DNA of 64,000 bases from Sphingopyxis sp. (GTDB lineage: Bacteria; Pseudomonadota; Alphaproteobacteria; Sphingomonadales; Sphingomonadaceae): NCBI GenBank assembly GCA_016463225.1, contig JAEMRT010000002.1, positions 1 to 64,000 of the forward strand, given 5' to 3'. Below, one piece after another: positions 36,204 to 44,844 of the stretch (within the stretch, counting starts at the first letter, position 1; each line of letters starts with the position of its first letter). Both the position numbers and the translations under genes were made by a program. The notes beneath the pieces were generated by a model, which worked only from the letters and a program-made list of their open reading frames with translations, had not been told where the DNA came from and searched no databases.

Positions 36204-38006
36204 TCAGGCGGTGTAAAATTGATCGGGTGTCAGCGCCATCATAGCTTCGCTGCCCGCCTCGATCTTGCGGCGCAGCGATCCGGCGTCGGGCAGGAACCGC
36301 TCGCCGAAATGGCGCATGGTGACCAGCTTGGCTTCGAGGAACGCCTTGTTGCCGCGCCCTTCGGCCAGCGCTTTCTGCGCCGCTTCGGCCATCATCAGCC
36401 ACATCGATCCCAGCGCGACGATCCCCATGATGTGCATATAGTGATGCGCGCCGGCGCCGATGTTGTTCGGGTTCGTCATGCCGTTCTGCATGAACCACAT
36501 CGTCGCGGCCTTGAGCTCGCCATTGGCTTTTTCGAGCCGCCCGGCAAAGTCAGCCAGCGCTTCATTGTCTTTGGCGCGGCCGCATTCTTCGTCGATGATC
36601 GCAAAGAAGGCCTGAATCGCGCGGCCGCCATTCTGCGCCAGCTTGCGACCGACCAGATCCATCGCCTGAACGCCGTTCGCACCTTCGTAGATCATCGTGA
36701 TGCGGGCATCGCGGACATATTGGCTCATGCCATGTTCCTCGATGTAGCCGTGGCCGCCAAACACCTGCTGCGCGTTGGTCGCGACGTCATAGCCCTTGTC
36801 GGTGCCATAGCCCTTGATCACCGGGGTGAGCAGGCTGACGAGGTCGTCGGCCTGCTGGCGTGCTTCCTCCGTTTCGGCGACATGCGCCAGATCGACCTGC
36901 AACGCGCCCCACAGGCACAAAGCGCGAAGCCCTTCGACAGTGGCCTTGGCATCCATCAGCATGCGGCGCACGTCGGGATGGACGAACAGCGGGTCGGCCT
37001 TTTCCTGCGGATCGGCAGGTCCGGTGAGCGCGCGGCCCTGACGGCGGTCCTGCGCATAGGCGACGGCGTTCTGGAACGCGATATCGGCCTGCCCCAACCC
37101 CTGGATACCGACGCCAAGCCGCGCGGCGTTCATCATTACGAACATCGCGGCAAGGCCTTTGTTTTCCTCGCCGACCATCCAACCCTTGGCGCCGTCGTAG
37201 TTCATGACGCAGGTCGAATTGGCGTGGATGCCCATCTTGTGCTCGATCGACCCGCATTGCAGCGTGTTGTGCTCACCCAGCGAGCCATCGTCATTGACGA
37301 GGAACTTTGGCACGATGAACAGCGAGATGCCTTTGACGCTGTCGGGTGCGTCGGGGGTTTTGGCGAGCACCAGATGAATGATGTTCTCGGTCAGGTCATG
37401 TTCGCCCGACGAAATGAAAATCTTGGTGCCGGTGACGTCATAGCTGCCATCGCCGTTCGGGGCCGCGCGGGTGCGGATCAGACCGAGGTCGGTGCCGCAA
37501 TGCGGCTCGGTCAGGTTCATCGTCCCGCCCCATTCGCCCGAGATCATTTTGGGCGCGTACAGCGCCTTCTGTTCGTCCGATCCCTTGACCAGAATTGCCG
37601 CCACTGCGGCCTGGGTCAGCCCCGGATACATCGCAAAGGCCTGGTTTGCCGCCATGCGATATTCCTCGACCGGGAAACCGACGACATGCGGCAGCCCCTG
37701 CCCGCCGAACTCTTCGGGCTGGGTCAGCAGCGTCCAGCCAGCATCGCAATAAGCCTTATAGGCTTCCGGGAACCCCTTGGGCGTGGTCACCGACCCGTCG
37801 TCGTGGCGCGTGCACCCCTCCAGATCGCCCGACTGGTTGATCGGGAACAGCACTTCCTCACAGAATTTGCCGGCCTCAGTCAGCACCGCCTCAATCATGT
37901 CGGGGGTCGCGTTGGCGAAACCGGGCAGATTGGCATAGCGCTCGACCCCGAGCACATCGTTGAGCAGGAAAAGGCTGTCTTGCACAGGCGCGCGATAGAC
38001 GGGCAT
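36204..38006 (-). CDS. acyl-CoA dehydrogenase, 600-residue DmdC/FadE-like class
   Basis: 600-residue flavin acyl-CoA dehydrogenase with N-terminal extension and extra C-terminal domain, the class that includes 3-methylmercaptopropionyl-CoA dehydrogenase DmdC and long-chain enzymes. MNLTEPHCGTDLGLIRTRA near 161 is the FAD loop, and FISSGEHDLTENIIHLVLAK near 195 the second block. QQVFGGHGYIEEHGMSQYVRDARI lies near 413, and the catalytic Glu441 is in MIYEGANGVQ. It should oxidise an acyl-CoA at the alpha-beta bond. It starts 52 bases after the merR stop on the same strand, so it is the likely target of that regulator. Confidence 0.92.
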   Translation of the reverse strand: MPVYRAPVQDSLFLLNDVLGVERYANLPGFANATPDMIEAVLTEAGKFCEEVLFPINQSGDLEGCTRHDDGSVTTPKGFPEAYKAYCDAGWTLLTQPEEFGGQGLPHVVGFPVEEYRMAANQAFAMYPGLTQAAVAAILVKGSDEQKALYAPKMISGEWGGTMNLTEPHCGTDLGLIRTRAAPNGDGSYDVTGTKIFISSGEHDLTENIIHLVLAKTPDAPDSVKGISLFIVPKFLVNDDGSLGEHNTLQCGSIEHKMGIHANSTCVMNYDGAKGWMVGEENKGLAAMFVMMNAARLGVGIQGLGQADIAFQNAVAYAQDRRQGRALTGPADPQEKADPLFVHPDVRRMLMDAKATVEGLRALCLWGALQVDLAHVAETEEARQQADDLVSLLTPVIKGYGTDKGYDVATNAQQVFGGHGYIEEHGMSQYVRDARITMIYEGANGVQAMDLVGRKLAQNGGRAIQAFFAIIDEECGRAKDNEALADFAGRLEKANGELKAATMWFMQNGMTNPNNIGAGAHHYMHIMGIVALGSMWLMMAEAAQKALAEGRGNKAFLEAKLVTMRHFGERFLPDAGSLRRKIEAGSEAMMALTPDQFYTA

Positions 38007-38058
38007 GGGAAATCCTTCTGAAAATCAGCTTCGCAATGTCACTTGCCTGGAGAGAGGC

Positions 38059-38490
38059 TCAACCGACCTTTTGGCCAGCGTCGACTTTCTTCACCATATC
38101 GATGAACCGCGACAATTCTTCGACAGCGCTGTCGATATCGTCGCGCTGCCGTTGCAACAAGCCGATACGCTGTTCGCATTTCTCGATCGTGACCTGACGT
38201 TGCAGCTTGCGGCCGTCGCCCACGTCATAGAGGTCGATCATCTCGCGAATGTCGGCCAGGCTGAACCCTGTGCGCTTGGCGCGCAGGATCCACGCCAGCC
38301 GCGCCCGGTCGCGTTTCGAATAGATGCGCGACAATCCCTTGCGCGACGGGCTGATAAGCCCTTCATCCTCATAGAAACGCAGCGCACGCGCGGTGACGCC
38401 GAACTCGGTCGACAAGTCGGTGATGCTGAATTGTTCGCGCCCCAGATGATCGGGCGTATCGATATGGGCGTGGCCATATGGTTCGGTCAT
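38059..38490 (-). CDS. MerR family regulator, LiuR-like
   Basis: 143 residues from the ATG at 38490 (MTEPYGHAHIDTP). The winged HTH is FSITDLSTEFGVTARALRFYEDEGLI near 21-46, followed by the MerR wing and a long dimerisation helix. It lacks the metal-binding cysteines of MerR/CueR, as in the LiuR/AcnR-type regulators of acyl-CoA metabolism. A 16-bp palindrome lies 20 bases upstream, suggesting autoregulation. The acyl-CoA dehydrogenase gene follows after 52 bases. The same reading frame is open upstream into a lipoprotein ORF with no stop, so an alternative N-terminally extended product exists on paper. Confidence 0.85.
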   Translation of the reverse strand: MTEPYGHAHIDTPDHLGREQFSITDLSTEFGVTARALRFYEDEGLISPSRKGLSRIYSKRDRARLAWILRAKRTGFSLADIREMIDLYDVGDGRKLQRQVTIEKCEQRIGLLQRQRDDIDSAVEELSRFIDMVKKVDAGQKVG

Positions 38491-39099
38491 ACGGATGAAA
38501 CTAGTTTCCGTTGACGTGAACGTCAAGACCGGCAAATCGGGGCGCTTTGAGCTAGCCCAGACCCTGCAAGGTTGCTGCATATTGCCCTGTTGATCGCGGA
38601 TCGGCAAGTCCCGCGCATCATCGGCCGACCAGCTGGCGCGCGGCAACCGCAGACCCGACAGCGAAGCGCGAGCTGGGCACAGCTTGTCGCATTGCGGCGG
38701 CAGGCTTCCGGGGAGGCGCAGCTCGTCCTCATCTTCCCGCACCAGCGCGTCGCAGCCCTCCGCCCCGGCAAAGCGCATGCGCCAGCCATCGCCTTCGCGC
38801 ACCATCGTCCCGCTTGCCGAACAGGATAGCGTCGCCCCGAAAGCGGCGGTCACAGCAAACTGCCACTGCCCCGCGCCGTCGGGAACGACACACATCGCGT
38901 CACGGCCCAGATCGTGCGAGCGTTCGAACACCCCGACCGGCGTTGCGGCGTCCGGGCTCACGACGCCGCGTTCGCGCGCGGCGATTTCCAGCGGATTGTC
39001 GGCGTCGATCCCCTGTCCGCTCCGATCCGGCGCGTGCCGCTCGCACCCGCCGACGAGCACCACGCCCAGCGCCAGGGCAAGCGTAGCACTACGCATCAT
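38491..39099 (-). CDS. predicted lipoprotein ORF without its own stop, in frame with merR
   Basis: The ATG at 39099 opens [19 protein letters not shown], a lipoprotein signal with lipobox VGGC. About 160 residues of exported-looking sequence with paired cysteines follow ([29 protein letters not shown]). The frame has no stop before the MerR start at 38490; the last 30 codons (about [21 protein letters not shown]) coincide with the merR promoter and operator and look non-coding. The natural end is probably near CRVW. The start overlaps the hisI stop by 11 bases. A secreted lipoprotein fused to a cytoplasmic MerR protein makes no sense, so lost-stop or read-through is likely. Confidence 0.5.
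38511..38526. promoter_or_regulatory. palindromic operator upstream of merR
   Basis: TTGACGT-GA-ACGTCAA is a perfect 7-bp-arm palindrome, 20 bases upstream of the merR start. Kazakov et al. described LiuR sites of the type TTTACGTTAACGTAAA in proteobacteria; this site has the same ACGT half-sites and spacing. On the minus strand TTGACG would be the -35 box of the merR promoter. Palindrome seen directly; LiuR binding is inferred from family knowledge. Confidence 0.6.
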
Positions 39100-39463
39100 C
39101 GTCCAGAAATGTCAGAGCTCCGTCCGCCTCGACCCGGCGATAGAAGCACGACCGGCGCCCCGTGTGGCACGCCGGACCGGCGGGCGTTACACGCAGCAGC
39201 AGCGCGTCCTGATCGCAATCGACCCGCATCTCGACCAGCGTCAGCGCGTTGCCCGACGTCTCGCCCTTGCGCCACAGCGCCGACCGCGAGCGCGACCAGA
39301 AATGCGCCTGCCCCGTCACCCGTGTCTGCTCAATCGCCTCGGCATTCATATGCGCCACCATCAGCAGCACGCCGGTGTCGGCATCGGTGACAATCGCGGT
39401 CACCAGCCCGGCGGCGTCAAAACGCGGGAGAAATCGGTCGGTCGTGTCGCGCTGATCGTCCAT
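39089..39463 (-). CDS. hisI: phosphoribosyl-AMP cyclohydrolase
   Basis: Histidine-biosynthesis enzyme of 124 residues opening the purine ring of phosphoribosyl-AMP. Family marks: [40 protein letters not shown] near residue 65, the metal/catalytic CDQDALLL near 83-90, and [14 protein letters not shown] near 96-109 with zinc-binding cysteines. It is the single-domain HisI without a HisE part. It lies apart from other his genes and runs into the lipoprotein ORF by an 11-base overlap. Confidence 0.94.
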   Translation of the reverse strand: MDDQRDTTDRFLPRFDAAGLVTAIVTDADTGVLLMVAHMNAEAIEQTRVTGQAHFWSRSRSALWRKGETSGNALTLVEMRVDCDQDALLLRVTPAGPACHTGRRSCFYRRVEADGALTFLDDDA

Positions 39464-39605
39464 GACCTGCGCTTTAGAGCAGAAGCCAGACCCCTGTCAT
39501 CCCGTCGTTCGCGCGCGCGATGACAATATCGTGAATATGGGGGGCGACATTTGCGATTACCCTCCCTATATGCGCGCCAGTCACTGCCCTCGCTGCTGGA
39601 CCATC

Positions 39606-41063
39606 ATGCTCACCACAAACCCTTTCGACGACGACAAACTCCGCGAGGAGTGCGGCGTCTTTGGTATTCATGGCGCGGACAGCGCCGCCGCGGTCGTCGC
39701 ACTGGGGCTGCACGCCCTGCAGCACCGCGGACAGGAAGCCGCAGGCATTACCGCCTTTGACGGCAAGGAATTCCACACCCACCGCGCGATGGGCCATGTC
39801 GCGGGCAATTTTGACCGCGACGAGATCATGCGCCAGTTGCAGGGCGGGTCGTCGGTCGGCCATGTCCGCTATTCGACGACCGGCGAGACCGCGCTGCGCA
39901 ACGTCCAGCCGCTGTTCGCCGATCTGTCGACGGGCGGCTTTGCGGTCGCCCATAACGGCAATATTTCCAACGCGACGGCGCTCAAGAAGGTACTCGTCCG
40001 CCGCGGCTCGATCTTTCAGTCGACCAGCGACACCGAGGTAATCATCCATCTGGTCGCGACATCGAGCTATCGCTCGCTGATCGACCGCTTCATCGATGCG
40101 CTGAAACAGGTGGAGGGCGCCTATTCGCTGATCTGCCTCACCGCCGAAGGCATGATCGGCTGCCGCGATCCGCTGGGCATCCGCCCGCTCGTGATCGGCA
40201 AGCTGGGCGACGCGCATATTCTGGCGTCGGAAACCGTGGCACTCGACGTCGTCGGCGCCGAGTTCGTCCGCTCGGTCGAACCCGGCGAACTCGTCATCAT
40301 CCGCGATGGTCAGTTGACCTCGCATCGGCCTTTTGCCTCGCAGTCGGCGCGCCCGTGCATCTTCGAATATGTCTATTTCTCACGCCCCGACTCGATTGTC
40401 GACGGCACCAGCGTCTATTCTGTGCGCAAGGCGATCGGCGCCGAACTGGCGCGCGAAAATCCGGTCGATGCCGACTTGATCATCCCGGTCCCTGATTCGG
40501 GGACGCCAGCGGCAATCGGTTATGCGCAGGAATCGGGCATCCCGTTCGAACTCGGGATCATCCGCTCGCACTATGTCGGCCGCACCTTCATCCAGCCGGG
40601 CGACAAGGTTCGCCACTTGGGCGTCAAGCTCAAGCACAACGCCAACCGGGCGCTGATCGCGGGCAAGCGCATTGTGTTGATCGACGATTCGATCGTGCGC
40701 GGCACGACCAGCCTGAAAATCGTCCAGATGATGCGCGATGCCGGCGCCGCCGAGGTTCATATGCGGATCGCCAGCCCGCCGACCCAGCACAGCTGCTTCT
40801 ACGGCGTCGATACCCCCGAACGCGCCAAGCTGCTCGCAGCGCAGATGACGGTCGGCCAGATGGCGAACTTCATCAATGCCGACAGCCTGTCATTTGTCAC
40901 CATTGACGGTCTTTACCGCGCGCTGGGCGAAGCGAAGCGTACCGACGACGCGCCGCAATATTGCGATGCCTGCTTTACCGGCGACTATCCGACCACGCTG
41001 ACCGATTTCGACGAGCATGGGCTGGAAGATCAATTTTCGCTGCTTGCCGAACGGGTTGTCTGA
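39606..41063 (+). CDS. purF: amidophosphoribosyltransferase
   Basis: 485 residues; first committed step of purine synthesis: PRPP plus glutamine gives phosphoribosylamine. The N-terminal Ntn glutaminase domain becomes active after removal of a 15-residue propeptide, exposing Cys16 in REECGVFGIHG. The PRTase domain holds the PRPP loop IVLIDDSIVRGTTS near residue 355. The ATG at 39606 is chosen because it leaves a normal propeptide; 48 further open codons upstream are rejected. An SDR gene follows after 4 bases. Confidence 0.95.
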   Translation: MLTTNPFDDDKLREECGVFGIHGADSAAAVVALGLHALQHRGQEAAGITAFDGKEFHTHRAMGHVAGNFDRDEIMRQLQGGSSVGHVRYSTTGETALRNVQPLFADLSTGGFAVAHNGNISNATALKKVLVRRGSIFQSTSDTEVIIHLVATSSYRSLIDRFIDALKQVEGAYSLICLTAEGMIGCRDPLGIRPLVIGKLGDAHILASETVALDVVGAEFVRSVEPGELVIIRDGQLTSHRPFASQSARPCIFEYVYFSRPDSIVDGTSVYSVRKAIGAELARENPVDADLIIPVPDSGTPAAIGYAQESGIPFELGIIRSHYVGRTFIQPGDKVRHLGVKLKHNANRALIAGKRIVLIDDSIVRGTTSLKIVQMMRDAGAAEVHMRIASPPTQHSCFYGVDTPERAKLLAAQMTVGQMANFINADSLSFVTIDGLYRALGEAKRTDDAPQYCDACFTGDYPTTLTDFDEHGLEDQFSLLAERVV

Positions 41064-41067
41064 CACC

Positions 41068-41802
41068 ATGACTATCAAGACTGAAGAATTGGCGGGCCAG
41101 GTTGCGCTCGTCACCGGGGCGAGCCGTGGCATCGGCGAAGCGATTGCCGAAGCCTTGGCGGCACGCGGCGCGCATGTTGTGATCACCGCACGCACTGCCG
41201 GCGGGCTCGAAGCGCTCGAGGACCGCATCCACGAAGCCGGCGGCGCCGCGACGATCGCACCGCTCGACCTGGCCGACGGCGACAGCATCGCGCGGCTGGC
41301 CAGCGCGATGGCCGAACGCTGGCAGCAACTCGACATGCTGGTCCTCAACGCTGCGATGCTCGGCACGCTGACCCCGGTTGCGGCGATCGACGGCAAGGAA
41401 TTCAACAAGCTGCTGACGCTGAACCTGATCGCACAGCAGGCGCTGATCGCCAATTTCGATCCGCTGTTGCGCCGTTCGGCGAACGGCCGCCTTCTGGCGC
41501 TGTCGAGCGGCGTCGCCCGTGAACCACGTGCTTATTGGGGCGCCTATGCCGCATCGAAAGCGGCGTTCGAAACGCTGGTGACCAGCTACGGCGCCGAGAT
41601 GCGCAATATTTCGACCGTCCGCACCGCGATCCTCGATCCCGGCGGCACTCGCACCCAGATGCGCGCGCGCGCCTATCCCGGCGAAGACGCAAAGAGCATC
41701 AAGGAACCCGCAGCGGTCGGCGAATTTGTCGCCGGGCTGATGGTCGACGGCTTCGATAGCACGGCATTCCACGCGCTGCCCAAGCTCATGGAAAAGGCTT
41801 AA
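41068..41802 (+). CDS. short-chain dehydrogenase/reductase
   Basis: 244 residues, Rossmann fold. TGASRGIG near residues 15-22 is the dinucleotide loop, VLNAAML near 92 the NAG-equivalent segment, and YAASK near 161 holds catalytic Tyr and Lys, with Ser in LSSGVAR. TDS-like ending after LDPGGTRTQM. The start at ATG 41068 is 4 bases after the purF stop, so translation is coupled. Substrate not determinable; similar purF-linked SDR genes are common in sphingomonads, from general knowledge. Confidence 0.9.
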   Translation: MTIKTEELAGQVALVTGASRGIGEAIAEALAARGAHVVITARTAGGLEALEDRIHEAGGAATIAPLDLADGDSIARLASAMAERWQQLDMLVLNAAMLGTLTPVAAIDGKEFNKLLTLNLIAQQALIANFDPLLRRSANGRLLALSSGVAREPRAYWGAYAASKAAFETLVTSYGAEMRNISTVRTAILDPGGTRTQMRARAYPGEDAKSIKEPAAVGEFVAGLMVDGFDSTAFHALPKLMEKA

Positions 41803-41863
41803 CGCCATCTTTGTTTTCCTGCACTAAGGCAGCCGGACAAGACGGGTTTGCAAGGGCGCTGGA

Positions 41864-42250
41864 ATGACCAAGGATATTTTGCGATCGGCGATAGCGGCCG
41901 TAATCGGCATCGTCGTGGCATTCGGGCTGATCTGGCTGGCGCAATATGCCGGTAGCGAAATCTCTCCCGCCGAATATGATCTCGACACCGGCGAGATCCT
42001 GATCCCGATTGGGTCGACGATCGCGCTGATTGTCGGCTGGTTCGTCGGTACCTTCGCCGGGAGCTGGCTCGCCATGCGGATCTCGGCAGGTACCGGTGCA
42101 GGCTGGATCGTTGCCGGATCGGTGATCGGTGCCGCGCTCTATCGCGCCGTCACGCTTGCCGACACTTGGTGGATCATGGCGCTCGGCGTCGTCGTGCCGC
42201 TCGCCGCGGCGTGGCTAGCCCAGCGCGCGACAGCTATCATCGCCGACTAA
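41864..42250 (+). CDS. small integral membrane protein, unknown
   Basis: 128 residues with four hydrophobic helices: LRSAIAAVIGIVVAFGLIWLAQY (5-27), IPIGSTIALIVGWFVGTFAGSWLAM, GAGWIVAGSVIGAALYRAVTL, and WWIMALGVVVPLAAAWLAQ. A periplasmic loop with acidic residues (SEISPAEYDLDTGEI) joins helices 1 and 2. No family recognised. Start ATG 41864 is 61 bases after the SDR gene. A GC-rich repeat follows the stop. Confidence 0.72.
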   Translation: MTKDILRSAIAAVIGIVVAFGLIWLAQYAGSEISPAEYDLDTGEILIPIGSTIALIVGWFVGTFAGSWLAMRISAGTGAGWIVAGSVIGAALYRAVTLADTWWIMALGVVVPLAAAWLAQRATAIIAD

Positions 42251-42252
42251 AA

Positions 42253-42335
42253 GACCGTCGCCCCCGCGAAGGCGGGGGCCGATGGCAATCTAGCGTATCC
42301 TCGCTAGCGTAACCCCCGTCTTCGCTGGGCGACGC
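42253..42335. repeat. GC-rich palindromic intergenic repeat
   Basis: GCCCCCGC (42260-42267) and GCGGGGGC (42272-42279) form a strong hairpin with loop GAAG. A second small palindrome TAGCG/CGCTA follows at 42291-42306, then a degenerate inverse copy of the first unit (CCCCCGTCTTCGCTGGG). The CCCGCGAAGGCGGGG core is a dispersed intergenic repeat seen in many alphaproteobacterial genomes. It lies between convergent stops and could act as terminator. Confidence 0.6.
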
Positions 42336-43508
42336 CTAGTTCGCCTCCCGATCCACCGCCGCCTGCACGCTCTTGTAAAACGCCTCACGCGCCGCGCCGA
42401 CGCCCTCGGGATCGGTCGCGGTCGGCCAGTTGCCGTTTGACGCGATCACCAGCTTGCGCTTGGGATCGATGAAGATGCCCTGGCCAAAAATGCCCTGCGC
42501 GGCAAAGCTGCCATCGTCGTTGGTCCACCATTGATAGCCATAGCCGCGGCCCGGGATGTCGATCCCCGCCTGTTTTGTCGTCGCCGCAGTCATCCAGTCA
42601 TCGGGGACGACTTTCTGGCCGCCCGCGACGCCGCCGTTCAACATGAACTGGCCGAACCGTGCATAATCCTTGAGGCTCGCCGACATGCAGCAGCCACTGA
42701 TCTCGTGCCCGGTCGCGCCCAGCATCCACACCGCGTCCTGCTCCATCCCGAACGGCTTCCACACCTTTTCGGACAGATATTGCGACAGCGTCTTGCCCGT
42801 CGCGCTCGACACCAGCACGCCGATCAAATTGGTTTCGCCGGTCTTGTACACCCACTTCGATCCAGCAGGCGCTTCGCGCGGCAAGGTCTTCATATAGCTG
42901 ACCGTTATGTCTTCGCCCGCGACGGGTTTTTGCATATTGAACTGCGCGACGTCGGATTTGGGATCGGTATAATCCTCGTTCCATTTGACCCCGGAGGTCA
43001 TCGTCAACAACTGGCGCACCGACACATCGTCATACGCAGAGCCCTTGAGCCCCGGGATATAGACGGTGACCTTGTCGTCTAGACTCTTGATGTAGCCGTC
43101 CTTCACCGCTGCGCCGACGAGGGTCGACGTGAAGCTCTTGGCGACCGAAAAACTGGTCCAGCGTCCCGCGGCGGCATAGCCGAGCGCATATTTCTCCAGC
43201 CGGATCTTGCCGTCCTGAACGATGATCAACCCGGCGTTGCGCTGTTTTGCCATATAGGCGTCAACATCGGCGCCAAGGTCGAGCGGCTGCCCCTGCGGCA
43301 GCGGATAGACGACGTCGCCCGCCTCAACCGTGTTGACAACCACCTTGGGAACGGTCTCCATCGTCCGGAAAGCAGCGTCGCGTTGATCTTGGGTCCAGAA
43401 CAGCACATTCATATCCTTTGGCAGCGTGTCGATGGGAGGAGCGGACGTGGGCGCACTGCACCCCGTCGCCGCGGCGCACAAAAGCGCCGCTGCCAGATAT
43501 CGTCGCAT
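42336..43508 (-). CDS. beta-lactamase-fold serine hydrolase lipoprotein
   Basis: 390 residues, exported: MRRYLAAALLCAAATGCSAP is a lipoprotein signal with Cys17. The class C beta-lactamase/esterase fold is indicated by SFSVAKSFTS (Ser-x-x-Lys, residues about 122-125), the Tyr block WVYKTGETNLIG near 226, and GYGYQWWTNDDGSF near 329 replacing the usual KTG/HTG box. This is closest to NylB-type amide hydrolases and EstB esterases. It probably cleaves an ester or amide in the periplasm. It is followed by cfa on the same strand? No: cfa lies upstream, and 20 bases separate the cfa stop from this start. Confidence 0.87.
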   Translation of the reverse strand: MRRYLAAALLCAAATGCSAPTSAPPIDTLPKDMNVLFWTQDQRDAAFRTMETVPKVVVNTVEAGDVVYPLPQGQPLDLGADVDAYMAKQRNAGLIIVQDGKIRLEKYALGYAAAGRWTSFSVAKSFTSTLVGAAVKDGYIKSLDDKVTVYIPGLKGSAYDDVSVRQLLTMTSGVKWNEDYTDPKSDVAQFNMQKPVAGEDITVSYMKTLPREAPAGSKWVYKTGETNLIGVLVSSATGKTLSQYLSEKVWKPFGMEQDAVWMLGATGHEISGCCMSASLKDYARFGQFMLNGGVAGGQKVVPDDWMTAATTKQAGIDIPGRGYGYQWWTNDDGSFAAQGIFGQGIFIDPKRKLVIASNGNWPTATDPEGVGAAREAFYKSVQAAVDREAN

Positions 43509-43528
43509 AGGCTTCCTCTCCCCTGTTT

Positions 43529-44809
43529 TCAGGCTGTCTTTTCAAGCGTGACTTGCGCGACGTCGATGCCGCCGCCGCGAAACCCGCCTTCGCAATATTG
43601 CAGATAATAGCGCCAGAGCCGCACGAAACGATCGTCGAAGCCCGACGGCAGCTGATCGGCAGCAACCGCCGCATCAAAACGCTCGTGCCACTGGCGCAGC
43701 GTTTCGGCATAATCTTCGCCGAACCGGTGTACATCGCGCCATGCCAGCCCGCGCGCCTCGGCCAGCGCCCGAAACCGGCTTTCAGAGATCAGGCAGCCGC
43801 CTGGAAAGATATAGGCCTGGATAAAGTCGCTGCTCGCCGCATAGCGTTCGAACAGTGCGTCGTTGATCAGGATATATTGAATCGCCGCCTTGCCGCCGGG
43901 GCGCAGCAAGCGCACAATGGTATCGAGATAAGCGGGCCAATAGGCCTCCCCGACCGCTTCGACCATTTCGACGCTGGCGATCGCGTCATATGGCCCCTGC
44001 GCGTCGCGATAGTCGCAAAGCTCGATGCGCGAGCGTCCCGACAGGTCGACCGCCGCGAGCCGCGCGTCGGCGATCTCGGCCTGTGATGGCGACAGCGTGA
44101 TGCCGGTGTAGATGACATCGTGCCGCTCGACGGCGCGCTCGGCCAGCGCGCCCCAGCCACAGCCGATTTCCAGCAAGCGGCTTCCCGATCGCAAGTCGAG
44201 CCGGTCGAGGATGGCATCGACCTTACCCGTCTGCGCCTCCTCCAAGGATTGACCCGGATCGGCGAACAATGCGCTCGAATAATTCATCGCATGGTCGAGC
44301 CACAAGCGATAGAAATCATTGCCCAAATCATAATGGGCATGGACGTTACGCTTCGCTCCACTGCGGTTGTTACGGTTTAGCAGGTGGGCGAGCTTGTTCA
44401 GCCAACGCAACGGGCCACGCGCGCGCGCCACATCACCGAGCGATTCGCCATTGCGCATGAACAGGTCGAACAGCGGCACCGGATCAGGCGATGTCCACTC
44501 GCCCGCGTCCCAAGCGCGATACCAGCCCACCGACCCCGACATCGCCAGCCGCGCCAGCGCGGCCCAGCTATGCAGGTGAACGACCGCCGACGGGCCGTTG
44601 CCGCGCCCGCCCAACAGGCGGACGCTGCCATCGGGCGCATGCGCCTCAATCGTGCCCAGCGCGAGCCCGGCGTCGATGCGGTCGAGCAGGCGGTGAAACA
44701 GCCCCGCAGGCGCCAACGCCAGCAGCCGCGCAAACGCCCCGCCGCTGCGATAGGCGCGATCGGCGCGGAGCAATTGCTTGCCACGGCGCGGGCTGACATG
44801 CGTGTTCAT
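43529..44809 (-). CDS. cfa: cyclopropane-fatty-acyl-phospholipid synthase
   Basis: SAM-dependent enzyme of 426 residues that adds a methylene to cis double bonds of membrane phospholipid acyl chains. An N-terminal lipid-binding region (about 1-130) precedes the methyltransferase domain. HYDLGNDFYRLWLDHAMNYSSALF near 145 and the SAM loop LLEIGCGWGALAERA near 196-210 are typical, with GITLSPSQAEIA soon after and YIFPGGCLIS near 325. The ATG at 44809 is preferred to an upstream in-frame start at 44827. Photolyase lies 35 bases upstream on the same strand. Confidence 0.92.
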   Translation of the reverse strand: MNTHVSPRRGKQLLRADRAYRSGGAFARLLALAPAGLFHRLLDRIDAGLALGTIEAHAPDGSVRLLGGRGNGPSAVVHLHSWAALARLAMSGSVGWYRAWDAGEWTSPDPVPLFDLFMRNGESLGDVARARGPLRWLNKLAHLLNRNNRSGAKRNVHAHYDLGNDFYRLWLDHAMNYSSALFADPGQSLEEAQTGKVDAILDRLDLRSGSRLLEIGCGWGALAERAVERHDVIYTGITLSPSQAEIADARLAAVDLSGRSRIELCDYRDAQGPYDAIASVEMVEAVGEAYWPAYLDTIVRLLRPGGKAAIQYILINDALFERYAASSDFIQAYIFPGGCLISESRFRALAEARGLAWRDVHRFGEDYAETLRQWHERFDAAVAADQLPSGFDDRFVRLWRYYLQYCEGGFRGGGIDVAQVTLEKTA

Positions 44810-44844
44810 CGCGCCTTCCTGCCCCAAAGTCCGGCGCCTGACAA

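Noticed and set aside
35100-38021. 973-codon open frame antisense to the PLD and acyl-CoA dehydrogenase genes
   Set aside because: Very long but covers two minus-strand genes with intact catalytic motifs. The translated product is low-complexity in Arg, His and Asp, typical of antisense frames in GC-rich DNA.
38059-39099. One 346-residue lipoprotein-MerR protein
   Set aside because: A secreted lipid-anchored N-terminus and a DNA-binding domain cannot share a compartment, and the join is operator DNA. Annotated as two genes and reported as an oddity.
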